A DNA stretch of 64,000 nucleotides from NCBI GenBank assembly GCA_017983695.1, contig JAGOAX010000005.1, positions 62,001 to 126,000 on the forward strand, in the 5' to 3' direction. The notes beneath the pieces were generated by a model. It did not search any database. It was not told the origin of the DNA and was given only the letters and a program-made list of their open reading frames with translations. Below, piece after piece: positions 43,711 through 51,138 of the stretch. How positions within the stretch are numbered: the stretch's first letter is position 1; each line of letters begins with the position of its first letter. The DNA comes from Ferruginibacter sp. (GTDB lineage Bacteria > Bacteroidota > Bacteroidia > Chitinophagales > Chitinophagaceae). Position numbers and translations under genes: made by a program.

Positions 43711-46119
43711 TTACTCTATAATTTTTTCTATGTGAATCAATTTCCCTACGGCATTTACACCTTCAATTGTAAGCAGCAATTTTTTTGAAACATCGTTGTT
43801 ATAATATTCAATCTTTATTTTATTATTTAATTTATCCATTATTATGTTTGGATTCCAATATAATGTAGTGCGAAAATCCGGTTGTTTTAATAAATCTTTA
43901 TCGCTGTAATCTGGAATAATAAATTCTTTTTGTAGATTATATCCTTTTATGTAAACAAAGGGAAGCCCTTTTACAGGTGAGCCTTTTTCATTGCCCTTTT
44001 TAGTGTAAACATATATAGCGCCAACATTTGATTTAAAAGAACCGCCAATTACAATGCCTGGCATATATTTGATGTAAGCGACTTTATCTAAATCAATATA
44101 GCCAACACTTTCAACAGGAATTTCGTCAAGAAACATAGGTATTTTTGTGGGCGATTTTCTCCCAAAAAGATCTATTTCTTCGTATGCAAAATATTTTTCA
44201 TGACTAAATTCATCTACTAATATTTTAATACCAGGCACTCTATAAGAAACATAACTTGCCACATCGCTGTTAGTTTTTGCCATAGGGTCATCCAATACAT
44301 TTAACTGATACCCTTGGTTAGTTCCGCTAAACATTCCTGTGGTGTATAGTTTATCCAATTCTCCTATCCTGTTTAATTCTGGATTTCCTCTGTTCTTTGA
44401 TTTTATTATAACTTCTTTGATAGTTTTAACCTCATTAAATTTAATTGTATTATTTTTTGAAAAGATTTCAATTTTATTTTGAGTAACATTTGGTTTAGAA
44501 AATTGGTCATTTATTTTAGTTGGCAATGCTAATATTGCTTGTGCTATTTTTACTGAATCGTCTTTTTGAATTATCAAAAGATTTGCTATTTCTTTGTTTT
44601 TATCCATTTGATACTCCACTTTAGCTGAATCGAAAAATAATAAATTACTTTTTTTAAATGCAATTTTACTTATTGGTTTAAGATTATAAAATTGGTTACC
44701 TATTGTTTTATTACTAATGATTAGGTTTAAAGCATCGTCATGTGGCAAAGTCAGATTTTTCTCTTTATAAGTTATACAGAGTGAAATATAATTATCTAAA
44801 ACTTCAGGTTTGAAATCATTTTTTTTTACTAATTTCTGCCAATCATATTTTTTCCAATAATGAGTTAGCATTATTAGGTCAATAGCATTTAGATTTTCAG
44901 GAATTAATAGTGAATCTACATTCAGATAAAACTCTTTCAATTGGGTAGTAAATAATAATTCTTGTTGTATAGAATTTCGTTTAAGTTTGCCATAGAAATT
45001 TATATCAGCAACGGATATAGATAAATTTGTAACCATAGTATCCGGCATAGCAATTTCAATGGTATTTTTTCCTTTGGGGTTTGTGCTTATAGTATCTGCA
45101 CCAATTCTGGCTTGTTTTTGATACCCACTATCACTAATAAAAATAATTCTCTGCTGCAAAGGATTCCAATACTTATCAAATAATGTCAATTGCATTAAAC
45201 CAACGGATAGAGAATCTAGTGAAAATTTAACGGTGTAGGTTTCCATTTCATTTTTGATTATTAAATCGGCTTTGTAAACCTGGTAATTACCCATTTGTGC
45301 AATTAGGTGCAGTGTGCTTAGACTGTCGCTAGTTTTGTTTTTTGCAATGCTGTATTGCAGTTCGTTACTAATTATTGCTGCATGAAATGTAACGCCGTAA
45401 CGGTTATTTATTGGTAAAGGGGTTTGTTTGATAATTCCATTTTCATCTTTCCATACCGCTATATAGTTTTTACGGGGTAATGGCGAAAGGATTATTGTTC
45501 CTAATCCTGAGCCGTTGGTAAAAAATGTATCTACTACTTTATTTCTTTCCACTTCCACAATTTGTCCGTTTGCCATTGCTGGAGTACCATCAGTATAAGT
45601 GGCTTTAAAAGCAATATGGTTTTCTAACTCTGCAATCATTTGCCCGCCTTCGGTAAAAAATTGCAACTGTTTTGTTGGAATTTTTGAAATACTATCGGTG
45701 TTATTTTCTTTGCTGTAAACCGTTAAAATCCTTTCATAAATATTATTGCTATCATCAATTATCATAGCTTTAGTAAATGCGCTGAATTGTATCCTGCTGC
45801 TTTCAATGGTATCGGGTATTTCAAAATCGCCATTGCAACTTCCTGCTACAATTGGGTATTGCTTTTGTTGTATCAGCTTCCCTTTTTCATCGTAAATTGC
45901 TGCATAAAAATTGGTAGCGGTAAAAGAAATTTCATTTACATTATACAAATAAGCTTTAAACCAAATGGTTTCTCCCGGCAAGTAAATGTCTTTATCGAAA
46001 TGAACATGCATGGTTTGAAAGGAGATGATGGAATCGAAAGTACTTTTTGCAGTCTGGGAAAATACTGAGTTAGAAAAAATACAGTTAAAATACAAAATGC
46101 AATAGATAAAAACTTTCAT
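43711..46119 (-). CDS. MG2-domain / TonB-plug surface protein
   Basis: A ~802-residue exported protein. It has a signal peptide (MKVFIYCILYFNCIFSNSVFSQ) and an N-terminal macroglobulin-like MG2 domain with the hallmark VHFDKDIYLPGETIWFKAYL, then further beta-rich domains. Near the C-terminus is a TonB-receptor plug-like domain (ASYVSYRVPGIKILVDE ... NVGAIYVYTKKGNEK) without a following beta-barrel. Such MG2-plug proteins are common in Bacteroidota and poorly understood. The start at ATG 46119 is preferred to the longer frame from 46176, which would overlap the terminator of precursor 2. Its place inside the peptide-export locus suggests a surface role linked to the peptides (release, tethering, immunity), which is untested. 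Confidence 0.82.
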   Translation of the reverse strand: MKVFIYCILYFNCIFSNSVFSQTAKSTFDSIISFQTMHVHFDKDIYLPGETIWFKAYLYNVNEISFTATNFYAAIYDEKGKLIQQKQYPIVAGSCNGDFEIPDTIESSRIQFSAFTKAMIIDDSNNIYERILTVYSKENNTDSISKIPTKQLQFFTEGGQMIAELENHIAFKATYTDGTPAMANGQIVEVERNKVVDTFFTNGSGLGTIILSPLPRKNYIAVWKDENGIIKQTPLPINNRYGVTFHAAIISNELQYSIAKNKTSDSLSTLHLIAQMGNYQVYKADLIIKNEMETYTVKFSLDSLSVGLMQLTLFDKYWNPLQQRIIFISDSGYQKQARIGADTISTNPKGKNTIEIAMPDTMVTNLSISVADINFYGKLKRNSIQQELLFTTQLKEFYLNVDSLLIPENLNAIDLIMLTHYWKKYDWQKLVKKNDFKPEVLDNYISLCITYKEKNLTLPHDDALNLIISNKTIGNQFYNLKPISKIAFKKSNLLFFDSAKVEYQMDKNKEIANLLIIQKDDSVKIAQAILALPTKINDQFSKPNVTQNKIEIFSKNNTIKFNEVKTIKEVIIKSKNRGNPELNRIGELDKLYTTGMFSGTNQGYQLNVLDDPMAKTNSDVASYVSYRVPGIKILVDEFSHEKYFAYEEIDLFGRKSPTKIPMFLDEIPVESVGYIDLDKVAYIKYMPGIVIGGSFKSNVGAIYVYTKKGNEKGSPVKGLPFVYIKGYNLQKEFIIPDYSDKDLLKQPDFRTTLYWNPNIIMDKLNNKIKIEYYNNDVSKKLLLTIEGVNAVGKLIHIEKIIE

Positions 46120-46149
46120 ATCGATGTTTATTTTCAGGCTTGAATCCTT

Positions 46150-46201
46150 AAAAAGCAAAAAATATAGCGCAAGCATTACAATTATTGAACGCTTGCGCTA
46201 T
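46150..46201 (-). terminator. Rho-independent terminator after precursor 2
   Basis: ATAGCGCAAGC (46164-46174) and GCTTGCGCTAT (46191-46201) are perfect 11-nt arms with a 16-nt loop. ATTTTTTGCTTTTT follows on the minus strand. It lies 6 nt after the precursor 2 stop. Confidence 0.88.
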
Positions 46202-46207
46202 TTAATT

Positions 46208-46432
46208 TTAGGCAATCACACAGGTTGCTAATAAATGGCAAAAATCACCTGGCGAACTTGATGACTGTGTACAATTATAATAACTATGCCCAGCTGGGGG
46301 GGTGTCGCACTGCCAAGCGTAACCGCCACCAGGGCAAACTGTAGCACAAATATCTAATGGATCACTACCACCAATTACTTTTTTCATGTCATTTTTAGAC
46401 ATTACTTTAAAATCCTTATATTTCATTAACAT
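46208..46432 (-). CDS. Cys-rich double-glycine-leader precursor peptide 2
   Basis: A 74-residue precursor with a 22-residue leader (MLMKYKDFKVMSKNDMKKVI then GG) that differs from precursor 1 at only five conservative positions. The 52-residue core starts SDPLDICATVCPGGGYAWQC and has six Cys (ICA, VCP, QCD, NCT, FCH, TCV contexts), enough for three disulfides. It shares no clear similarity with the core of precursor 1. It is located directly after the VKOR-thioredoxin fusion gene and is closed by a strong terminator. The leader predicts cleavage by the C39 domain of the exporter at 39900-42224. The biological activity is unknown. Confidence 0.83.
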   Translation of the reverse strand: MLMKYKDFKVMSKNDMKKVIGGSDPLDICATVCPGGGYAWQCDTPPAGHSYYNCTQSSSSPGDFCHLLATCVIA

Positions 46433-46591
46433 AATATTGCGGTAGTTTTATAAAATTTAAAAGCTACCAAAAACTTTAATAAGCCCCACCCGGCCTCCCC
46501 AAAAGGGAGGAGAACAAGGCTGTAGTTTAATCTAATATACCTACTCTTTTCTAAAGGTTTTCGGCTTTCCCTTTTTGTTTGCAAACAAAAT
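46433..46591 (-). promoter_or_regulatory. Conserved 5' region of precursor 2 (occupied-site version)
   Basis: It carries the same two blocks as upstream of precursor 1: 46433-46480 (near-identical) and 46533-46591 (59 nt, identical), including the palindrome TTTTGTTTGCAAACAAAA at 46573-46590. Between them is a 52-nt insertion containing a palindromic repeat. The region starts right at the VKOR gene stop. Confidence 0.7.
46481..46532. mobile_element. Palindromic repeat insertion with candidate target duplication
   Basis: A 52-nt insert beginning AAGCCCCACCCGGCCTCCCC, then AAAAGGGAGGAG. It is absent at the matching place upstream of precursor 1 (38330-38334). TTTAAT occurs at the left junction (end of the 46433-46480 block) and again as TTTAATC at the insert's right end, consistent with a ~6-nt target-site duplication. 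Confidence 0.65.
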
Positions 46592-46592
46592 C

Positions 46593-48221
46593 TTAAAAAA
46601 TATTTTTTAATTCATTAATGCTGTAAGTTTCAGGTAGTCGCCTGCCATTAATAAAAATGGTAGGTGTATGTGTTATTTCTGCGGCATCGCACCATTGTTT
46701 CATTAATTCAAGCTTACTTTCCTGTTCTTTTATTTCGCCATTCATTGGGTATTTAGCAGCAAAAATTTCATAATCCTTTTTATCAGCCATATACCAGTCA
46801 TCCAATGCCTGTTCGGTTATTTGCAAATTTTGTTTTGCTGCAATGGCCAGTAAATGTTTTACGGGTTTGCCCGCCCTGTCGGTTTCGCTATTAGTAGCAG
46901 TAAAAATTACTTTTACATTTATATCGGTATTGTGTTTTACAATTTCTTCCAGTACCGGGTGTGCTTTGGCACAGGGGCCACAGTAAGGGTTGCATACTTT
47001 TAAAATAGTGTTTTTTGCATTGGGGTTACCAATATTTATACCCAGTTGCTGCCAGCCATCTGGTGCTGTTGCCTGCTGCTGTAGTAAGCCGTTAAATATT
47101 TCGGGGTTATATAAAAGGCGTTTGTAGGCTGCTTTGTAAATGGGGGCATCTTTTGCTGCAAGGAGCAGAGGGCGAAGGAAGTACCAACAAACAACAGGTA
47201 ATAACAAAGCCCCACCTATCCTCCCCCAAGGGGAGGGAAATTCAGCAGAACTTAGCAAAGACTGCAGCGAATAATTATTGTTGAACCAGAAATTGACTAG
47301 TGCCCAAATTAATTCCAGGGCAAGTACTGCCTGTACAGCAAGGCACAAAGGGCACCATTGCTTTACTACTTTATACTGGTAATAAATACTAAATACAATA
47401 TAAGGTGCTGCCAAAGTGCTGGCTATTGCCAGCCAAGGTAATTTATTTATAAAAGATAAACCGGGCAGCAATAAAAATATAGTGGTGGCTGCAAAATAAA
47501 AAAAGCCCAGCTCTCCCCAACCCATGCCCAAAAATTTACCTGCCCTGCTGTTAAGCACCGCATCGCAATTGGTTTGTTTGCCCGCAGTACATATATTTTT
47601 TACAAAGCTATTGGTTTTATCTATTTCGTAAATTAACAGTAGCACCGTAGCGGCTACACCTGTAAGTTTTATAATTGTTATGGCTGCTGCAGCAATATTA
47701 TTATTTGTACCACTAATTAACCCGTAAGCTAATAAACCAATTAACATTACTATACCTGCATAAAGTAAACTGCGTTTGGTTGCTTTTGATTTTTCAATTT
47801 TTACTTTTGATTCATAGTCCTTTTCACCACTTTGTGCAGTGGCTTCGGCTGCAAAAATTACGTTTTGCCATTGTTTTATAAAATCTTCCCGGCTTACATT
47901 TTTGGGCTTATTCCCTTCGGCAAGGTAGCTAACCTGTGTAGCGGTAACAGCAGTAACCAGCACAAAATCTTTACCGGTGCTTTGGCCACTGCAATAGGTA
48001 ATAAATGGAGGTTGCAGTTCATCTAAATTTTCTTCGGTTGCGGTAAAAGAAATATTTTCGATATTAAACCTGTTAAAAGTATTGCTGATGCTGTACAGGC
48101 TTGGGTAATAGGGGTTTTGCTCTAAGTTTTCTTTTAAAGTAGTTTGGGTAACAGCAATTTTAAGCTGCTGTATATAATGTTTGGTAACATTACCCAGGTT
48201 TGTACGAAAACTTTGTGCCAT
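46593..48221 (-). CDS. VKOR-thioredoxin fusion with catalytically dead C39-like domain
   Basis: A 542-residue inner-membrane protein. Residues 1-125 look like a C39-peptidase fold (YYPSLYSISNTFNRFNIEN, FVLVTAVTATQVSYL) but lack the catalytic Cys. Residues about 150-345 form a vitamin K epoxide reductase-type four-helix bundle with loop cysteines (CTAGKQTNCDAVLNS) and the active CPLC in KQWCPLCLAVQ (about 289-292). Residues about 385-542 are a thioredoxin/DsbA-like domain with NPYCGPCAKAHPVLEE and the cis-Pro motif THTPTIFINGRRLP. It should generate disulfides using quinone. The dead C39 domain may bind double-glycine leaders. A palindromic repeat codes for EFPSPWGRIGGAL between two helices. 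First gene of the locus, divergent from the XRE regulator. Confidence 0.9.
   Translation of the reverse strand: MAQSFRTNLGNVTKHYIQQLKIAVTQTTLKENLEQNPYYPSLYSISNTFNRFNIENISFTATEENLDELQPPFITYCSGQSTGKDFVLVTAVTATQVSYLAEGNKPKNVSREDFIKQWQNVIFAAEATAQSGEKDYESKVKIEKSKATKRSLLYAGIVMLIGLLAYGLISGTNNNIAAAAITIIKLTGVAATVLLLIYEIDKTNSFVKNICTAGKQTNCDAVLNSRAGKFLGMGWGELGFFYFAATTIFLLLPGLSFINKLPWLAIASTLAAPYIVFSIYYQYKVVKQWCPLCLAVQAVLALELIWALVNFWFNNNYSLQSLLSSAEFPSPWGRIGGALLLPVVCWYFLRPLLLAAKDAPIYKAAYKRLLYNPEIFNGLLQQQATAPDGWQQLGINIGNPNAKNTILKVCNPYCGPCAKAHPVLEEIVKHNTDINVKVIFTATNSETDRAGKPVKHLLAIAAKQNLQITEQALDDWYMADKKDYEIFAAKYPMNGEIKEQESKLELMKQWCDAAEITHTPTIFINGRRLPETYSINELKNIF
47207..47252. repeat. Short palindromic repeat inside the VKOR fusion gene
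   Basis: AAGCCCCACCTATC, core CTCCCCCAAGGGGAG, then GGAAATTCAGCAGAAC. In frame as EFPSPWGRIGGAL in an inter-helix loop. Confidence 0.85.
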
Positions 48222-48296
48222 GAGATTTGGTTAAAGATCATTTCGTGTATCTGAAAGGAAAGTTGTATTAAATAAAATTAGCAGCCAAAAAACCAC

Positions 48297-48315
48297 TGGT
48301 TGTAAATTACAACCA
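48297..48315. promoter_or_regulatory. Palindromic operator candidate (copy 2)
   Basis: A perfect 19-nt palindrome TGGTTGTAAATTACAACCA with a central A, lying between the divergent VKOR fusion (76 nt) and XRE regulator (101 nt) genes. It shares its core and the downstream CAAAATTTAACA with the site at 38489-38513. Confidence 0.7.
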
Positions 48316-48362
48316 ACTGCAAAATTTAACAATTAGCTGTAAAAGATTACCAGTTTGTGGTA

Positions 48363-48393
48363 TTGCCGGTATAAGAAAGGGCCTGTATCTTAG
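48363..48393 (+). promoter_or_regulatory. Candidate promoter of the XRE regulator gene
   Basis: TTG (48363-48365), a 20-nt spacer and TATCTTAG (48386-48393) approximate the Bacteroidota TTG / TAnnTTTG promoter. The ATG follows 22 nt later. Confidence 0.45.
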
Positions 48394-48415
48394 TTGATCT
48401 AAATTAATAGCCTGC

Positions 48416-48709
48416 ATGCCGCCGTACAACGATAACCAATCTATACCGGGAGAATTATTTAAACTGCTGCGGAGCCTTAAAGGAATTAAGCAGGGTGAAG
48501 CAGCAAGAAAATTAGCTGTTAGCCAGCAGGCTATTTCTAAACTGGAGAAATGTAAAACTATTAAGAGCCTGCAGTTTGGTAAGCTAGTGGCGGCTTTTAA
48601 ATTTTCGAAAGAAGATATCGATACTGCTAAAAAATTCTTACCCCCCCCCCCCGGGAAAATGAGTAAAAGGCAATGTAGGCAAACCTCAACGGTTTGCGTA
48701 AACTATTAA
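48416..48709 (+). CDS. XRE-family HTH regulator with poly-C tract near its 3' end
   Basis: A 97-residue small DNA-binding protein. An HTH_3/Cro-type domain covers about residues 10-65 (LLRSLKGIKQGEAARKLAVS then QQAISKLEKCKTIKSL). Residues 76-79 are PPPP, coded by a run of twelve C (48641-48652). The 18-residue tail beyond it (GKMSKRQCRQTSTVCVNY) looks atypical. Losing one C would end the protein after PPPPGK; gaining one would give PPPPRENE and stop. Transcribed divergently from the VKOR fusion gene, with a palindrome between them, it is the obvious candidate regulator of the peptide locus. The length of the C run should be treated with caution. Confidence 0.82.
   Translation: MPPYNDNQSIPGELFKLLRSLKGIKQGEAARKLAVSQQAISKLEKCKTIKSLQFGKLVAAFKFSKEDIDTAKKFLPPPPGKMSKRQCRQTSTVCVNY
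48641..48652 (+). repeat. 12-nt cytosine homopolymer (contingency tract candidate)
   Basis: Twelve consecutive C followed by GGG within the XRE regulator coding sequence. Runs of this length are prone to slipped-strand mispairing. Confidence 0.8.
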
Positions 48710-48728
48710 AAATAGCTACCTTTATAAC

Positions 48729-49061
48729 ATGGCGCAGGCACTTAACATATCGGATGTAAAACTGTTCAATCTAATAAAAGCTAAATTTGGCGAAAAAGAA
48801 GCTGAGGAATTTGTTGCATTAGTAAAACAGCAGGCATCAGACATTACTGAAGAAAAGCAACAGCTAATTATAAAAGATGTGGCTGTGCTAAGAGATGACA
48901 TTAATAAAGATTTTAAATACTTCAGGGATGAAGTAATAAGAACATTTGCAACTAAAGAAGATTTAGCAAAAACTGAAACAAAGCTGCTGCTTTGGGCTTT
49001 TGTATTTTGGGCTACCCAATTAGGTGCAATTTTTGCATTTTTAAAATTCTTTATTAAATAA
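48729..49061 (+). CDS. Small coiled-coil membrane protein, unknown function
   Basis: A 110-residue protein with a charged, probably coiled-coil body (EKEAEEFVALVKQQASDITE ... KYFRDEVIRTFATKEDLAKT) and a single C-terminal transmembrane helix (about residues 88-107, LWAFVFWATQLGAIFAFLK). The layout resembles DUF1640-type small proteins, which have no established bacterial function. TTG (48694-48696), 20 nt and TACCTTTA (48717-48724) form a plausible own promoter very near the ATG, so a leaderless mRNA is possible. Its placement after the XRE regulator could suggest a link to the peptide locus (for example immunity), but such proteins are widespread and this is speculation. Confidence 0.65.
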   Translation: MAQALNISDVKLFNLIKAKFGEKEAEEFVALVKQQASDITEEKQQLIIKDVAVLRDDINKDFKYFRDEVIRTFATKEDLAKTETKLLLWAFVFWATQLGAIFAFLKFFIK

Positions 49062-49114
49062 TAGCAGCCCTCACTTCTTTTAATCCGTTTTTATATTGCA
49101 GGTGTTCGCTAAAT

Positions 49115-50449
49115 TCAACCCAACTCCTGCACCGCCAACGGAATGCTAATCACAAAAGCACTCCCTTTACCCAAAACACTATCTGCTTTAATGGTGCCAT
49201 GATGTGCTTCCACCATTGTTTTTACATAGCTGAGCCCAAGCCCAAAACCTTTTACATTATGTATGTTGCCGGTATGTGCCCGGTAAAATTTTTCAAAAAT
49301 TTTATTTACCGTTTCTTTATTCATACCAATACCGTTATCCTCAATTTTTATTTTTAACTGGTTACCGGTATTGGATGTACTTAATTTTATTTCAAGATTA
49401 TCTTTTGAATATTTTACGGCATTATCCAGCAGGTTATTTATCAAATTGGTAAAGTGTACTTCATCGGCAAGTACCATATCTTTTTCCGCATTAAACTGCA
49501 CTTCTAATTTTCCCTGCTTTTCTTCTACCTGCAATGTTATGTTATTTAAGGCCAGGGTAATTAAATCATGTGCAGATAGTCTTTTAAGATTTAACTGCAC
49601 CTCCTGTTTATCCAGCAAAGCGGCCTGCAGTATAGTTTCCACCTGCTTGTTCATCCGCTTATTTTCTTCTTTAATAATATTGGTAAAGTAATTGGTTTTT
49701 TCATCGTTGCCTTTTACCTTATCATTTTTTAAAGCATCAACTGCCAATGAAATTGTTGCCAGTGGTGTTTTAAACTCATGCGTCATGTTATTGATAAAAT
49801 CCGATTTTATCTCACTGAGTTTTTTCTGCTTAAGTAAGGTGCGGATGGTAATAAAAAATGCCGTAGTAATAATTAATGTAAACAAAATGGCTCCCATAAT
49901 AAACCAAAACATTTCTTTCCAGATAATATTTTTCTGGTTGGGTACAATTACATTCAGCCACTCTTCATTTACCAGGTTTTCGTAATTACTGCCGGTTTGT
50001 GGTGCCAACAGGTAAGCATGGTTGGTGTTGTGTACGCTATCCGTGTACAGGTTATAAAAATTATCGCTCAACAACTGCCTGCCGTTTATCGTGCCTTCCA
50101 GTACGGCAAACTCAAAAGGGTAGTTTTTAAGGTTGTTTTTATTAAACTCCGAACGGATAATTTCATTAATGTCTTCTTTAGAAAACCTTTGCATTACCGA
50201 TGGCCTTATGGGTTGCAGCTGTATCCTGTCCTTTTGAAAAAGCAGGTCGTTTTTGGGTGCAAATGGTATTATCAGGTTTTTATCATCTGTCAGCTTTTCT
50301 CCCACAGCATCCATGGCACGCCATATATTTTCTTCTACCTGTTTATCCTTTGTATCCTTGGCGCTTTTTATCCAGAGAAACTGGAAAAAAATAAGCCCCA
50401 GCAGAGAAAGAGAAATAAGTATAGTTATAACAGGTAAAATTTTCTTCAT
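49115..50449 (-). CDS. Membrane sensor histidine kinase
   Basis: A 444-residue kinase with an N-terminal transmembrane helix (about residues 5-27) and a second at about 180-205. They frame a ~150-residue extracytoplasmic sensor region with no recognised domain. The cytoplasmic part has a HisKA domain with FINNMTHEFKTPLATISLAV (phospho-acceptor His in THEFKTPL). HATPase_c motifs are NLLDNAVKYS, IEDNGIGMN, EKFYRAH and VKGFGLGLSYVKTMVEAHHG. There is no HAMP domain. No response-regulator gene lies next to it, which is unusual for this class. Start ATG 50449. Confidence 0.9.
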   Translation of the reverse strand: MKKILPVITILISLSLLGLIFFQFLWIKSAKDTKDKQVEENIWRAMDAVGEKLTDDKNLIIPFAPKNDLLFQKDRIQLQPIRPSVMQRFSKEDINEIIRSEFNKNNLKNYPFEFAVLEGTINGRQLLSDNFYNLYTDSVHNTNHAYLLAPQTGSNYENLVNEEWLNVIVPNQKNIIWKEMFWFIMGAILFTLIITTAFFITIRTLLKQKKLSEIKSDFINNMTHEFKTPLATISLAVDALKNDKVKGNDEKTNYFTNIIKEENKRMNKQVETILQAALLDKQEVQLNLKRLSAHDLITLALNNITLQVEEKQGKLEVQFNAEKDMVLADEVHFTNLINNLLDNAVKYSKDNLEIKLSTSNTGNQLKIKIEDNGIGMNKETVNKIFEKFYRAHTGNIHNVKGFGLGLSYVKTMVEAHHGTIKADSVLGKGSAFVISIPLAVQELG

Positions 50450-50584
50450 CTATACAAAAGTAAATGAGTTATGGCCTGTAAAATATGGTAAAAAGGCGAA
50501 ACTGAAAATTTAACGTAGGTTTAGATTTTAAAAATATCCAGCCCCTTACTATTAGGTTTTATAATTAAATACTATATTAGAAAT

Positions 50585-51136
50585 ATGATTGAACCAGGCC
50601 CGGGCATATTATTAATTGCTGACCCGTTTTTAAAAGACCCCAATTTTTTAAGAACGGTTGTGCTGTTATGTGATCATACCGCAGATGGCAGTTTTGGTTT
50701 TGTACTTAATAAAAAAATTGAACAAACGCTGGATGAATTACTGGTAAATTTTGATGACTTTAAATTACCTGTGTATTATGGCGGCCCCGTGCAAACAGAT
50801 ACGATTCATTTTGTACACCAGTACCCGGACCTTATCCCTGATTCGGTTAAAGTAAGCAATGATATTTACTGGGGCGGCAATTTTGAAACTGTTGCTGCAT
50901 TAATAAAAAACAACAGCATGAACCCCAACAAAATAAAATTTTTTATTGGTTATAGCGGCTGGGGCAAAGAGCAATTAACCGGAGAGCTTGATGAAAAAAG
51001 CTGGCTGACCGTAACGGCTACAAAAAACTTAGTCTTTACCACGCCGCCTACTGATGTATGGAAAGGAAGCCTGCAACACCTGGGTGGTGAATATGAAATG
51101 ATGGTAAACTTTCCGATAGATCCGCAATTGAATTAG
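50585..51136 (+). CDS. YqgE/AlgH family protein
   Basis: A 183-residue protein of the UPF0301 family. Characteristic stretches: PGILLIADPFLKDPNFLRTV, DGSFGFVLNKK, VYYGGPVQTDTIHFVH and FIGYSGWGKEQLTGEL. The family is conserved but its biochemical role is not established. Start ATG 50585. Followed by a long imperfect palindrome before the acyltransferase gene. Confidence 0.93.
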   Translation: MIEPGPGILLIADPFLKDPNFLRTVVLLCDHTADGSFGFVLNKKIEQTLDELLVNFDDFKLPVYYGGPVQTDTIHFVHQYPDLIPDSVKVSNDIYWGGNFETVAALIKNNSMNPNKIKFFIGYSGWGKEQLTGELDEKSWLTVTATKNLVFTTPPTDVWKGSLQHLGGEYEMMVNFPIDPQLN

Positions 51137-51138
51137 GG

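Noticed and set aside
46120..46176. Longer start of the MG2/plug frame (MLALYFLLFKDSS).
   Set aside because: It would overlap the terminator of precursor 2, and a clean signal peptide begins at ATG 46119.
10137..47252. The scattered G/C palindromes as a CRISPR array.
   Set aside because: Copies are dispersed over 37 kb, differ in sequence, lack regular spacers and have no cas genes nearby.
48641..48652. The poly-C run as certain proof of phase variation.
   Set aside because: The HTH is unaffected by slippage and the run length could be a sequencing artefact. Kept only as a testable finding.
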